DNA of 64,000 nucleotides from contig JAFOMG010000011.1 in the NCBI GenBank assembly GCA_017418975.1, forward strand, positions 682,001 to 746,000, in the 5' to 3' direction. The stretch is from Sphingomonas sp. (GTDB taxonomy: Bacteria > Pseudomonadota > Alphaproteobacteria > Sphingomonadales > Sphingomonadaceae). Position 1 is the first letter of the stretch; every line of letters begins with the position of its first letter. The position numbers and the translations under genes were made by a program. Below, piece by piece: positions 33,971 to 45,353 of this stretch. Below the pieces are notes generated by a model. The model was not told the origin of the DNA. It searched no databases and saw only the letters and a list, made by a program, of their open reading frames with translations.

Positions 33971-35755
33971 CTAGTTCCGGTACAGTGCGTCCAGCCGCTC
34001 GCCATAGACGGCCTTCAATATGTGCCGGCGGATCTTGAGGCTGGGCGTCAGCTGCTCGTTCTCGATCGTGAAGGGCTCGTCGGCGACCAGGAACTTGCGG
34101 ACGCGCTCGATCACCGACAGGTCCTTGTTCACCCGCTCCACCGCCGCGCCCAGCGCCGCCTTGTAGTCGGGGTCATGGGCCAGTTCCCTGAAGTCGCACT
34201 TGGTCGCGGTCCGGGCGCACCATTCGGCGGTCCATTCCGGATCGGGGACGATCACCGCGCTCATATAGGGCTTGCGGTCGCCGGCGATCATCGCCTGGAC
34301 GATCTCGGGCTGGAGAGTCAGCATGCCCTCCACCTTCTGCGGCGCGACATTGTCGCCCTTGTCGTTGACGATGATGTCCTTCTTGCGATCGGTGATCTTG
34401 ATCCGGCCCTTCTCGTCGATATGGCCGATGTCGCCGGTATAGAGCCAGCCGTCCCGCAGGACCCGCTTCGTCTCTTCCTCGTTGCGCCAATAGCCGTGCA
34501 TCACGAGCTCGCCGCGCACCAATATCTCGCCATCGTCGGCGATGCGGACCTCCACCCCCTCGAGCGGCGGGCCGACCGTGTCCATCTTGAGCCCCGCCTT
34601 GGGCCGGTTGCACGAGATCACCGGCGCCGCCTCGGTCTGGCCATAGCCCTGGAGGAAAGTGAGGCCCAGGCTCTGGAAGAAGATGCCGACCTCGGGATTG
34701 AGCGGCGCGCCGCCCGAGACCATCGCCTTGATCCGGCCGCCGAACTTCTTCGAGAGCTTGGGCTTGAGCGTGGCGCCGAGGAACAGGTTCATCGGCAGGT
34801 CGGACAGGCGGCCGCCGCCCGCCGCCTTGCGCCCGCCGATCGCGACGGCCTTGTCGAGCAGGAAATTGGCGAAGCTGCCCTGCTTCTCCACCTGCTTGAC
34901 GATGCGGGTGCGCAGCACCTCGAACAGGCGCGGCACGACGACCATGATCGTGGGGCGCACCTCCTCGATGTTCGAGGCGAGCTTCTCCAGCCCCTCGGCA
35001 TAATAGATCTGCGCGCCGAGCCCGATCGGGAAATGCTGGCCGCCGGTATGCTCATAGGCGTGGGAAAGCGGCAGGAAGGAGAGGAACACCTCGTCCTCCC
35101 AGCCGAAATCCTCGCTGATCAGCGCGCAGCACGCCTCGACATTGTGCAGGATCGCGCCGTGATGCTGCATCACGCCGCGCGGGGAGCCGCCCGTGCCGCT
35201 GGTGTAGATGATGCAGGCCAGGTCCTCGCGGCGGAAGGTGCAGGACAGGCCGCGCGGATCGGTGTCGTGCTTCGCGACCAGCGCGCGCCAGTCATGGAAT
35301 TCCAGGCTGCCCTGCTGGGCGACGCGCAATTCCTCGATGCCGATCACCATCCGGGCCGAGGAAGCGCGGATCGCGGCGGGAAGCAGCGCCTTGGCCAGCT
35401 TGGTGTTCGAGACGATGATCGCGCAGGCGCCCGAATTCTCGATGATGTGCTGGTGGTCGCGCTCGGTGTTGGTGGTGTAGGTCGGCACGGTCACGCAGCC
35501 CGCGGCCATGATCGCCAGGTCGCTGATGCAGAATTCCGGGCGATTCTCCGAGACGAGCATCACCCGGTCGCCGCGCTTCAGGCCGAGCGCGGTCAGCGCC
35601 GCGGCCAGGCTCGCCACCTGGCGGGCCGCATCGGCCCAGCTGGTCGGCCGCCATTCTCCTTCGTCCTTGTGCCACAGGAAGGGCGCGTCGCCCTTTTCCT
35701 TCGCCCGCGCGAAGAACATCTGGACCAGATTGTCGAACCGTTCGAGCCTACGCAT
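33971..35755 (-). CDS. Long-chain acyl-CoA synthetase (AMP-forming)
   Basis: 594 residues of the ANL superfamily, FadD15-like. P-loop YTSGTGGSPRGV (Gly replaces the usual second Thr), GYGQTEAAPV, and the hinge/Asp region YTGDIGHIDEKGRIKITDRKKDIIV. The C-terminal VERVNKDLSVIERVRKFLV segment matches bacterial long-chain synthetases. Activates fatty acids with ATP and CoA for degradation or lipid synthesis. Single gene; convergent with the M16 peptidase across the terminator. Confidence 0.94.
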   Translation of the reverse strand: MRRLERFDNLVQMFFARAKEKGDAPFLWHKDEGEWRPTSWADAARQVASLAAALTALGLKRGDRVMLVSENRPEFCISDLAIMAAGCVTVPTYTTNTERDHQHIIENSGACAIIVSNTKLAKALLPAAIRASSARMVIGIEELRVAQQGSLEFHDWRALVAKHDTDPRGLSCTFRREDLACIIYTSGTGGSPRGVMQHHGAILHNVEACCALISEDFGWEDEVFLSFLPLSHAYEHTGGQHFPIGLGAQIYYAEGLEKLASNIEEVRPTIMVVVPRLFEVLRTRIVKQVEKQGSFANFLLDKAVAIGGRKAAGGGRLSDLPMNLFLGATLKPKLSKKFGGRIKAMVSGGAPLNPEVGIFFQSLGLTFLQGYGQTEAAPVISCNRPKAGLKMDTVGPPLEGVEVRIADDGEILVRGELVMHGYWRNEEETKRVLRDGWLYTGDIGHIDEKGRIKITDRKKDIIVNDKGDNVAPQKVEGMLTLQPEIVQAMIAGDRKPYMSAVIVPDPEWTAEWCARTATKCDFRELAHDPDYKAALGAAVERVNKDLSVIERVRKFLVADEPFTIENEQLTPSLKIRRHILKAVYGERLDALYRN

Positions 35756-35809
35756 TCCCTCTCCCCATTACGGGCGCCCCTTGTCCGGAGCGTCCCGCTT
35801 CCCCCGACT

Positions 35810-37528
35810 TCATTCCGACGGCCGGTTCGGCTGCGCGCCCACGCGCTGAATAACGGTCATATGGCCCTGTTGGTCCATCACGACGCCTTCGCTGCGCGGA
35901 TCGGCACCGCCGGTCCAGCGGCCTCCGACCCGCTCGACCGCGTTCATCTTGAGCCCGAGCGGGCCCGATTGCACCTTCTCGCCCAGCGCCTGGAGCGCCG
36001 GGACCATCGCGTCGAGCTGGGTGCCCTTCTCGGCGATCGCCATCTTGCCGGGCGCATAGAGCAGGCCGAGGCCGATCGCGTCCTGGGCCGAGAGCTTCCA
36101 GTCGATCACGCCGACCAGCGCCTTGGCGACCTGGGCGATGATCGTCGAGCCGCCGGCCGCGCCGATCGCGATGCGGACCTTGCCGTCCGGGCCGTAGACG
36201 ATCGTCGGCGCCATCGAGCTGCGCGGGCGCTTGCCGCCTTCCACCCGGTTGGCGACGAGATAGCCGTCCTTCTCGGGCACGATGTCGAAATCGGTGAGCT
36301 CGTTGTTGAGCATCACGCCGTCCACCGACAGGCCCGAGCCGAACGCGCCTTCGATCGTGGTGGTCACCTGGGCGACGTTGCCGGCCCCGTCGACCACCGA
36401 GAGCGACGTGGTGCCCGGCACTTCCTGCGGCTTCACCGCGATGCGCTTGGGCGCGCCCGGGGGCGTGCCGGCCTTCACTTCGGCCATGCTGCCGTCCGGG
36501 CTGATCAGCGCCGAGCGGCCGGCGAGATAGTCGCGGTCGAGCAGGCCGGCGATCGGCACCTGCACATAGTCGGGATCGCCGACATAGAGGTCGCGATCGG
36601 CATAGGCGAGGCGCGAGCTCTCGGCGAACAGGTGCCAGGCGACGGGATTGTCCTTGCCGAGCTTCGCCATGTCGAAGCGCTCGAGCTGGGCGAGGATCAT
36701 CATCACGGTGACGCCGCCGGACGAAGGCGGGCCCATCGAGCAGATCTTGTAGGCGCGGTAGCTGCCGCACAGCACCGGCCGCTCCTTGGCGTCATAGGCG
36801 GCAAGGTCGCCGACGGTCATCTTCGACGGGTTGCGCGCCGCGCCGTTCACCGTCGCGACGAGCTTCTCCGCCTGCGGGCCGACATAGAAGCTGTCGGGGC
36901 CGAACTTCGCGACGCGCTCCAGCAGCGCGGCCTGTTGCGGGTTGGTCGCGCGCGCGCCGGCGGCCAGCGGCTTGCCATCGGCCTGGTAATAGATCGCGCG
37001 GACGCCGGCATCGACGTGCGGCGCATAGTTGCGCAGCGCGTTGGCGAGCCGGGGCGAGACGTCGAAGCCGTCGCGCGCCAGCCGGATCGCCGGGGCGAAC
37101 AGCCGGGCCCAGGGCAGCTTGCCGGCGCGGGCATGCGCCTTGGCCATGGCGCGCAGCGTGCCCGGCACGCCGACGCTGCGCCCGCCCGGCACCGCCGCCA
37201 TATGGCTGAGCGGCTGGCCGTCGGCGCCGTAGAACCAATGGTCGTTCGCCGCCATCGGCGCCGCCTCGCGCCCGTCGACCGTCGCGATCTTGCCGGTCTT
37301 CACGTCATATTGGAGGAAGAAGGCGCCGCCGCCGATGCCGGCGCTCTGCGGCTCGACGACGTTCAGCGCGAGCATCGTCGCGATCGCCGCGTCGGTGGCG
37401 CTGCCGCCGGCATTGAGGATCTCGGTGCCCGCCGCCGCGGCGCGGGGATCGGCGGCGCTCACCACGCCCTGGGCGGAAGCCGCGGCGGGAGCGGCGAGAA
37501 GGGCGAGCAGCAGGAACAGCTTCTTCAT
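35810..37528 (-). CDS. ggt: Gamma-glutamyltransferase/glutathione hydrolase
   Basis: 572-residue periplasmic Ntn-hydrolase. Signal peptide [20 protein letters not shown]. The precursor self-cleaves before the Thr in PGTTSLSVVDGAGN (Thr373 or Thr374), the start of the small subunit. Upstream SAGIGGGAFFLQYD and downstream FGSGLSVDGVMLNNELTDF are family motifs. Releases glutamate from glutathione and related compounds. Spacing to the upstream HdeD-like gene, which is divergent, is 163 bases. Confidence 0.95.
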   Translation of the reverse strand: MKKLFLLLALLAAPAAASAQGVVSAADPRAAAAGTEILNAGGSATDAAIATMLALNVVEPQSAGIGGGAFFLQYDVKTGKIATVDGREAAPMAANDHWFYGADGQPLSHMAAVPGGRSVGVPGTLRAMAKAHARAGKLPWARLFAPAIRLARDGFDVSPRLANALRNYAPHVDAGVRAIYYQADGKPLAAGARATNPQQAALLERVAKFGPDSFYVGPQAEKLVATVNGAARNPSKMTVGDLAAYDAKERPVLCGSYRAYKICSMGPPSSGGVTVMMILAQLERFDMAKLGKDNPVAWHLFAESSRLAYADRDLYVGDPDYVQVPIAGLLDRDYLAGRSALISPDGSMAEVKAGTPPGAPKRIAVKPQEVPGTTSLSVVDGAGNVAQVTTTIEGAFGSGLSVDGVMLNNELTDFDIVPEKDGYLVANRVEGGKRPRSSMAPTIVYGPDGKVRIAIGAAGGSTIIAQVAKALVGVIDWKLSAQDAIGLGLLYAPGKMAIAEKGTQLDAMVPALQALGEKVQSGPLGLKMNAVERVGGRWTGGADPRSEGVVMDQQGHMTVIQRVGAQPNRPSE

Positions 37529-37691
37529 CCGGCAAGCCGTAGCGGGCTTTGGCCGGAGCGCAAAGACGCTACGTCAGGCGGCAGGCGATCGGATGATTGC
37601 GCAAGGGTATAACCGGGCGCAATCTGGCGGACGGCGAAGCGCCGGTGCCCGGCCGCGGCGGACGGGCGCGCGCTTCCGAAGGAGGGCTAGC

Positions 37692-38267
37692 ATGACGGAC
37701 GGCTCGACATTCGCAACATCCCCCTCGCTGCTGCGCGCGCTCGGCAAGCGCTGGTGGCTGTTCCTGCTGCGCGGCATCGTCGGCATCGCCTTCGGCATCC
37801 TCGCGCTGCTGTGGCCGGGCCTGGCGCTGCTCACCCTGGCGCTGGTCTGGGGCGCCTATGCGCTGGTCGACGGCGCGTTCGCGCTGGCCGCGTCCCTGTC
37901 GGGCATGCGCAGCGGCGACACGCCGCGCTGGTGGCTGGCGCTCACCGGGCTGGCGGGAATCGCCGCCGGCCTGCTCACCATCATCTGGCCGGGCATCACC
38001 GTGCAGGTGCTGCTGCTGCTGATCGCCGCCTGGGCGATCGTCACCGGCGCGATGGAGGCGGCAGGCGCGATCGCGCTGCGCAAGGAGATCGAGGGCGAGC
38101 TCTTCCTGATCCTCGCCGGGCTGGTCTCGATCGGCTTCGGCGTGGCGATCCTCGCCTGGCCGGTCGCCGGCGCCATCGGCCTGGTCTGGCTGATCGCCTG
38201 GCTCGCGATCCTGGGGGGCGCGGCCTATGTCGCGCTCGCGCTGCGGCTGCGCAAGCTTGCGGGCTAG
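37692..38267 (+). CDS. HdeD-family membrane protein
   Basis: 191 residues with six membrane helices in three similar hairpins (LRGIVGIAFGILALLWPG, LTGLAGIAAGLLTIIWPG, LAGLVSIGFGVAILAWPV), the pattern of HdeD/DUF308 proteins. E. coli HdeD is linked to acid resistance; in alphaproteobacteria these proteins are usually general-stress genes. GGAGGG precedes the start at 37692. The stop TAG shares the bases CTAG with the stop of convergent pyrD. Confidence 0.9.
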   Translation: MTDGSTFATSPSLLRALGKRWWLFLLRGIVGIAFGILALLWPGLALLTLALVWGAYALVDGAFALAASLSGMRSGDTPRWWLALTGLAGIAAGLLTIIWPGITVQVLLLLIAAWAIVTGAMEAAGAIALRKEIEGELFLILAGLVSIGFGVAILAWPVAGAIGLVWLIAWLAILGGAAYVALALRLRKLAG

Positions 38268-39256
38268 GCCAACGCCCGGGCGATGGCGCGGGGCAGGCCC
38301 GGTCCCTTGAACACCAGCGCGGAATAGAGCTGGACGAGCGTGGCGCCGGCATCGATGCGGCGCCGCGCTTCGTCCGGGCCGTCGATCCCGCCCGCCGAGA
38401 TCAGCGGCAGCGCGCCCGCGGCGATCTCCGCCGCCTCGGCCAGCTTCTGCCGGGCGAGCGGGGCGAGCGGCTTGCCCGACAGGCCGCCCGTCTCGCCGGC
38501 ATGGGCCGAGCGGAGCGGCGGGCGCGAAATAGTGGTGTTCGAGACGATCAGCGCGTCGATCCGGTTATCGAGCGCCGCCCGGATCGCCCCTTCCAGGCCG
38601 GCACGGTCGAGATCGGGCGCGACCTTGAGGAACAGGGGCGTCCGCCCGCGCGCCGCATCGCTGGCGGCGAGCAGCTCGTCGAGTGCCGGGCGGGACTGGA
38701 GGTCGCGCAGGCCGGGCGTGTTGGGCGAGCTGACGTTGATCGTGACGTAATCGGCATGCGCCGCCGCCTTGCCGACGCCGAGCGCGTAATCCGCGACGCG
38801 GTCCGCGCTGTCCTTGTTCGCGCCGACATTGATGCCGAGCATGCCCCGGCGCGGCCCCAGCCGGGCGATGCGCGCCAGCGCCGCGTCGATCCCGCCATTG
38901 TTGAAGCCCATGCGGTTGATCACCGCCTCGTCCTCGGGCAGGCGGAACAGGCGGGGCCGCGGGTTGCCGCCCTGGGGGCGGGGCGTGAGCGTGCCGACCT
39001 CGACCGCGCCGAAGCCCAGGCCGAACAGGCCGGGAATCGCCTCGGCATCCTTGTCGAGCCCGGCGGCCAGGCCGAGTCGATTGGGAAAGGTCAATCCTCC
39101 CAATTGGACGGGTGTTTCCACCATTTCGGATCTAAAAACCGTGCCGAGCGATCCCCAGAGCGCGAGCGCGCGGATGGCGGCGCGGTGCGCCCTTTCGGCG
39201 TCGAGCGCGAACAGCGCGGAGCGGAGTGGATAGGCCATGGCAAATGGCCTTCGCAT
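38264..39256 (-). CDS. pyrD: Dihydroorotate dehydrogenase (quinone), class 2
   Basis: 330 residues. Membrane-associated N-terminal helices (YPLRSALFALDAERAHRAAIRAL), FMN-binding barrel with GLAAGLDKDAE, NVSSPNTPGLRDLQ (catalytic Ser of class 2 enzymes), VSNTT and LISAGGIDGPDEA. Fourth step of pyrimidine synthesis, electrons to ubiquinone. The start at 39256 (MRRPFAMAYPLR) is favoured by GGAGGG 8 bases upstream; the ATG at 39238 is the alternative. Overlaps the convergent HdeD-like gene by 4 bases. Confidence 0.96.
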   Translation of the reverse strand: MRRPFAMAYPLRSALFALDAERAHRAAIRALALWGSLGTVFRSEMVETPVQLGGLTFPNRLGLAAGLDKDAEAIPGLFGLGFGAVEVGTLTPRPQGGNPRPRLFRLPEDEAVINRMGFNNGGIDAALARIARLGPRRGMLGINVGANKDSADRVADYALGVGKAAAHADYVTINVSSPNTPGLRDLQSRPALDELLAASDAARGRTPLFLKVAPDLDRAGLEGAIRAALDNRIDALIVSNTTISRPPLRSAHAGETGGLSGKPLAPLARQKLAEAAEIAAGALPLISAGGIDGPDEARRRIDAGATLVQLYSALVFKGPGLPRAIARALA

Positions 39257-39492
39257 CGCTTTTTCCCTCCGTAAAGCTGCGTATGTCGATTCCTTCCAAT
39301 ACCGTCGCGCCCGGCTCGGCTAGGTGGAAACTGCGACCCGAGGGGTTTCCGCTCAATGGGGGAACCCTTTCCTTTTGGCCCGGTCTGGCCTCGGCCGACC
39401 GGGCCACTTTTCTATTCCGCGACCGCGCGGTATATTTGCTTCAGAAAATAAGGAATCCGGGCAGGCAGGAGTCTCGGATCGACAGGGCATAA
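39257..39492. other. Promoter region between pyrD and araC-type gene
   Basis: 236 bases without a gene. It contains GGAAAC-N13-GTTTCC at about 39327-39351, a 6-base inverted repeat, and an AT-rich patch at 39430-39455. It presumably holds the divergent promoters of pyrD and the AraC-type gene; no clear -35/-10 pair chosen. Confidence 0.4.
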
Positions 39493-40422
39493 ATGCGGGG
39501 CGCAACCAGGATGAAACCGGCCCAACCGGCCGCCGAGAATGACCGCGATCCGCGGCCGCAGATCGAATTCCGCAAGGCGGAAGGCGCGCTGCTCCCGCAC
39601 GTCGAGTCCTATTATCTCTACCGGCACGACGCGAAGGACATCGAGGGGATCGAGCGCGTCGATCTCGGCCAGCTCCGCTTCGTCATCAAGGGCGAGGGCG
39701 AGGTCCTGTTCCCCGACGGCCATGTCGAGAAGACCCGGCGGGTGATGGTCAACGGCCCGGGCACCGCCGCGGCCACCTACAAGATCCGCGGGCCTTTCCA
39801 CTGTTTCGGCGTGTCGCTGCGCGCGATCGGCTGGAAGGCGCTGATCGGCGTGCCGGCCCACAAGGTCGCCGATCATATCGTCGATGGCGAGAAGCTGTTC
39901 TGCGAGCAGGCCGGGCTGCTCTGGCATCGGCTCCACCGGATGGAAACGCTGGAGGAGATGATCGGCGCGATCGAGCCGCTGCTCACCATGCGCCAGCACG
40001 AAGTGAAGCCGGTGCCGCCGGCGCACCTGATCTTCCTGCGCGCGGTGCGCGAATGGGCGGCGACCACCGATCCGACGATCGACGACCTCTATGCGCGCAT
40101 CCGTCGCAGCTCGAACATCGGCGAGCGCCAGGTGCAGCGGCTGTGCAAGGATTATTTCGCCGGCTCGCCTGCCCATCTGAAGCGCAAGTTCCGCGCGATC
40201 GGCGCGGCGATGCGCATCTATCAGGGCGCATCGGTGGACGATGTGGTCGAGCCCTTCTCCGACCAGTCGCACCTGATCAACGAGATCCGGCACTTTACCG
40301 GCCATACGCCCACGTCGTTGCGCGCGGGCATCGATCCGGTGCTGGCGGTGACGCTCGACAACGAAACCTTCCACTTCCTGCCCGACGTGATCCCCGAATC
40401 GGTTGACCTTCGGCGCCGCTGA
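39493..40422 (+). CDS. AraC-family transcriptional regulator
   Basis: 309 residues. The N-terminal half is a cupin-like sensing domain (RFVIKGEGEVLFPDGH). The C-terminal AraC DNA-binding domain (about 190-290) has two HTHs (DDLYARIRRSSNIGERQVQRLCKDYF and DVVEPFSDQSHLINEIRHFTGHTPTSLR). The start is uncertain between 39493 and 39511. It precedes the SUF operon by 80 bases on the same strand, but the palindrome between them may be its terminator, so a regulatory link is not shown. Confidence 0.9.
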   Translation: MRGATRMKPAQPAAENDRDPRPQIEFRKAEGALLPHVESYYLYRHDAKDIEGIERVDLGQLRFVIKGEGEVLFPDGHVEKTRRVMVNGPGTAAATYKIRGPFHCFGVSLRAIGWKALIGVPAHKVADHIVDGEKLFCEQAGLLWHRLHRMETLEEMIGAIEPLLTMRQHEVKPVPPAHLIFLRAVREWAATTDPTIDDLYARIRRSSNIGERQVQRLCKDYFAGSPAHLKRKFRAIGAAMRIYQGASVDDVVEPFSDQSHLINEIRHFTGHTPTSLRAGIDPVLAVTLDNETFHFLPDVIPESVDLRRR

Positions 40423-40433
40423 GCCCATTTGCG

Positions 40434-40458
40434 CAATCGGAACATTTTTGTCCGATTG
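40434..40458. promoter_or_regulatory. Palindrome upstream of SUF operon
   Basis: CAATCGGA-N9-TCCGATTG, a perfect 8-base inverted repeat with an AT-rich centre (ACATTTTTG), ending 43 bases before the Rrf2-type gene. It could be the operator for this autoregulating Fe-S/iron-responsive regulator, or else the terminator of the upstream AraC-type gene. Confidence 0.5.
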
Positions 40459-40501
40459 AGTCCGCCGCGCCGTTGCGCATGCGGGCCAGCAAGGGAAGTG
40501 C

Positions 40502-40978
40502 GTGCGTCTTTCTAGCCTTGCCGACTATGCGGTCGTGATGATGTCCGCCGCGGCGCGCCATTGCGGCGGGTCGTGCCGGCTCAACGCGACGCTGCTCGCC
40601 GAGGAGACCGCGCTGCCGCTGCCCACCGTGCAGAAGCTGGTGAGCAAGCTTTCCGCCGCCGGCCTGATCGAGAGCGCGCGCGGCACCGGCGGCGGCTTCC
40701 GCCTGGCGCGGCCGCCCGCGGCGATCACGCTGGCCGATATCGTCGAGGCGGTGGAGGGGCCGATCGCCCTCACCAGCTGCGTGGACGCCGGCAAGCAGGA
40801 TTGCTGCGTGCAGGAGAGCTGCAAGGTGAAGCCGCACTGGAATGTCGTGAACGGTGCTGTAAAGGGCGCGCTCGCGGGCATTTCCCTCGCCCAACTTTCC
40901 AGCGCTCCGGCCGAGGCCGTGGCGCAGCATCCGGCCGACCAGGCCCGGGCCCCGGCGCTGGCCGGGGAGCAGGTGTAA
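40502..40978 (+). CDS. Rrf2-family SUF regulator (IscR/SufR-like)
   Basis: 158 residues, GTG start. Winged [23 protein letters not shown] ... [32 protein letters not shown], followed by the cluster-binding region [16 protein letters not shown] (Cys93, Cys101, Cys102, Cys107). This is the Fe-S-sensing regulator that normally heads alphaproteobacterial suf operons and represses them when clusters are plentiful. An Ala/Pro-rich C-terminal tail of about 35 residues is extra. sufB starts two bases after its stop. Confidence 0.93.
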   Translation: MRLSSLADYAVVMMSAAARHCGGSCRLNATLLAEETALPLPTVQKLVSKLSAAGLIESARGTGGGFRLARPPAAITLADIVEAVEGPIALTSCVDAGKQDCCVQESCKVKPHWNVVNGAVKGALAGISLAQLSSAPAEAVAQHPADQARAPALAGEQV

Positions 40979-40980
40979 GC

Positions 40981-42443
<1,463 letters not shown>

Positions 42444-42444
<1 letters not shown>

Positions 42445-42644
42445 TGTCCGCGATTCCCCTGCTGATCTTCGCGTCGTTCTGCGGAGGGCTGATGGCCTGG
42501 TCGCTGAAGACCGGGCGCGCCTGGCATTGGGGTGCGCTGATCACCAGGGACGAGAATCCGGGCGGCTATCATCAGTTCCTGCTCGGCGCCGGATTGCCGA
42601 TGGTCCTGGTTCTCGCCGCGCTTCTGTTCGGATGGACGCGATGA
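42444..42644 (+). CDS. Small membrane protein in SUF operon
   Basis: 66 residues with two membrane helices (about 2-19 and 47-63) joined by a charged loop (KTGRAWHWGALITRDENPGG). Start overlaps the sufB stop by one base and its own stop overlaps the next start by 4 (ATGA). Unknown small-protein type; coupling argues that it is truly expressed with sufB. Confidence 0.7.
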
Positions 42645-43201
42645 TCCTCGCCGCCGCCCTCCTCCTTTTCGCCCAGGACGTCCCCGCCGCGCAGGCCGTG
42701 GCCGCGCCGGCCGAGGACGAGGCCAACATCGTCGTGCGCGCCACCTTCGGGCGCACCACGATGCTGTTCGACAAGGGCGCGGACGGGCGGCTGCGCAACT
42801 GCCGGGTGATGATCTCGAGCGGCAGCCAGCGGCGCGACACCACCGCGTGCGAGGCGACGCCGGTCTGCTATGCCAGGACCGCCGACGAAGTGACCGATTG
42901 CCGCGAGCTGAGCATACTCGAACAGGCCGCGGCGATCGGCGCGCCCAGGTCGCCGGCGGCGCCGGGGGTAAGCAAGCCGGGAGTCTTCGAACTGCCCAAG
43001 CTGGTGCAGCCCAAGCCGATGCTCTCCGCCGATCTGGTCGGGCCCATCGGCAATGGCGAGGACAGCCGCGAGACCGAGCGCCAGCGCGTCAAGCCGATCG
43101 CGCCGCCGACGAACCCGGCGTCGGACGGCCCGGTGGTGCGCTTCACCACGGGCAACGCGCAGCAGCGCGACGATGCCGACAAATCAGAAAAGCGGCCCTG
43201 A
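42641..43201 (+). CDS. Exported four-cysteine protein A in SUF operon
   Basis: 186 residues, start ATG at 42641 overlapping the previous stop. Signal peptide MILAAALLLFAQDVPAAQA, then a domain with Cys54-x15-Cys70-x5-Cys76-x10-Cys87 (LRNCRVMISSGSQRRDTTAC ... VCYARTADEVTDC), and a Pro-rich tail. It is paralogous to the product of 43966-44271: both have DE.NI.V, the G.L..C....SSG..R.D...C core and identical C-x15-C-x5-C spacing. Four Cys in an exported protein suggest two disulfides or a periplasmic metal site. No named family recognised. Confidence 0.75.
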   Translation: MILAAALLLFAQDVPAAQAVAAPAEDEANIVVRATFGRTTMLFDKGADGRLRNCRVMISSGSQRRDTTACEATPVCYARTADEVTDCRELSILEQAAAIGAPRSPAAPGVSKPGVFELPKLVQPKPMLSADLVGPIGNGEDSRETERQRVKPIAPPTNPASDGPVVRFTTGNAQQRDDADKSEKRP

Positions 43202-43213
43202 GCCGCCCGAGGA

Positions 43214-43965
<752 letters not shown>

Positions 43966-43969
<4 letters not shown>

Positions 43970-44271
43970 TCCTGCCTCTGCTCCTCGTGCTGCAGACCGC
44001 GCCTGCGCCGCAGGACGAGCTGAACATCGAAGTCGTCGGGCGCCGGCTCGCGGCGATCTCCGCGACCGTCAGCCAGGGTGCCGGCGGCAAGCTCGGCTGC
44101 GCGCTCAGCGCGTCGAGCGGCTATGCCAGGCTCGACGAGCAGCTCTGCCGCGCCGCGACCGCGTGCGTCCGCAAGGGTGCGCGCGATTCCGCGGCGGTGA
44201 AGACCTGTATCGACAAGCGCAAGCCCGCGCTGCTCGCCGATTTCAAGCGCGGCTGGAGGGCGAGCCAGTGA
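43966..44271 (+). CDS. Exported four-cysteine protein B in SUF operon
   Basis: 101 residues at an ATGA overlap with sufC. A short signal-like N-terminus (MILPLLLVLQTAPA) is followed by Cys45-x15-Cys61-x5-Cys67-x13-Cys81 (KLGCALSASSGYARLDEQLC ... ACVRKGARDSAAVKTC) and a basic C-terminus. Related to the product of 42641-43201 by shared residues and by identical spacing of the first three Cys, so a duplication around sufC is likely. Coupled to sufD by a GTGA overlap. Function unknown. Confidence 0.75.
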
Positions 44272-45353
44272 ACACGCTGCTCGAGCTGCCCACGCCGCGC
44301 CAGGAGGAATGGCGCTGGGCCGACATGGCGACGCTCAAGGCGGCGGCCGAAATGCCGCGCGGCGATGCCGGGATCGATCCGGCCGGCCTGTTCCTCGATA
44401 TCGAAGGGCCCAGGCTGCTGTTCGTCGACGGGCGTTTCGAGCCCGCGCATTCCCGGCCCGGCCCGGTGCAGGTGACGCAGCAGCTGGCCACCACCGACCA
44501 TCCGCTCGGCAGCCTCACCGATGGCGAGGGCTGGTCGCTGCATCTCGGCAGCGAGCATGCGGCGACGGCGATCCAGATCGTCCATGTCGGCACCGGCGGC
44601 GAAAGCCATGTGCCGGCGCGGCTGATGCTGGCCGAGGATGCGGTGGCGAGCGTGATCGAGACCTATGCCGGCAGCGGCTGGGCGAACCGGCTGACCACGC
44701 TCTGCCTCGAGCGGGGCGCGCGGCTGATGCGCTCGGTGCGGCTGCTCCAGGAGGCGGGCTTCGTCTCGTTGCGCGAAGAGGCCGAAGTGGGCGAGGCGGC
44801 GAGCCTGGTCTCGGTGTTCCTCGGCGCCGGCGGCATGGGCAGCCGGATCGACGGGACGCTGCTGGTGAACGGCAAGGGCGGGTTCGCCGAGATGGGCGGG
44901 GCATTGCTCACGTCCGGCAGCCAGCGGCAGGAAGCCGCGGTCGCGGTGCGGCACGAGGCCGTCGAGGGCACCTCCCGCCAGCTGTGGCGGGCGGTGGCGG
45001 CGGACAAGTCGGCGGCCAGCCTGGCGGCGCGCGTCGAAGTGGCGCGCGGCGCGCAGCAGACCGATGGCGAGCAGTCGCTGCGCGGCCTGCTGCTCCAGCG
45101 CTCGGCGACGGTGAACCTGAAGCCCGAGCTCGAGATCTTCGCCGACGACGTGAAGTGCGCGCACGGCGCGACGGTGGGCGAGCTCGACAGGATGGCCCTC
45201 TTCTACCTCCAGAGCCGCGGCATCGACGCGGGCCGTGCCAAGGCGCTGCTCACCCGCGCCTTCGTGGCGGACGCGCTCGCCCGGATCGGCGAGGATGCGG
45301 TGCGCGAGGCGTTCGCGGCGGATGCGGATCGCTGGCTGGATACCGCGCTATGA
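44268..45353 (+). CDS. sufD: Fe-S cluster assembly protein SufD
   Basis: 361 residues, GTG start at the GTGA overlap with the previous gene. N-terminal LPTPRQEEWRWADMATLKAA and beta-helix core leading to LKPELEIFADDVKCAHGATVGELDRMALFYLQSRGI, the conserved SufD ending with the cluster-site Cys/His pair (CAH). Completes the SufBC2D scaffold. The stop overlaps sufS by 4 bases (ATGA). Confidence 0.96.
   Translation: MNTLLELPTPRQEEWRWADMATLKAAAEMPRGDAGIDPAGLFLDIEGPRLLFVDGRFEPAHSRPGPVQVTQQLATTDHPLGSLTDGEGWSLHLGSEHAATAIQIVHVGTGGESHVPARLMLAEDAVASVIETYAGSGWANRLTTLCLERGARLMRSVRLLQEAGFVSLREEAEVGEAASLVSVFLGAGGMGSRIDGTLLVNGKGGFAEMGGALLTSGSQRQEAAVAVRHEAVEGTSRQLWRAVAADKSAASLAARVEVARGAQQTDGEQSLRGLLLQRSATVNLKPELEIFADDVKCAHGATVGELDRMALFYLQSRGIDAGRAKALLTRAFVADALARIGEDAVREAFAADADRWLDTAL

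Noticed and set aside
33932..37612. Plus-strand open frame of 1226 codons opposite the acyl-CoA synthetase and ggt
   Set aside because: Antisense artefact of high third-position GC; covers two genes and their gap.
39327..39380. ECF (EcfG-type) promoter before the AraC-type gene from GGAAAC/GGAACC words
   Set aside because: No CGTT at the required 16-17 base spacing.
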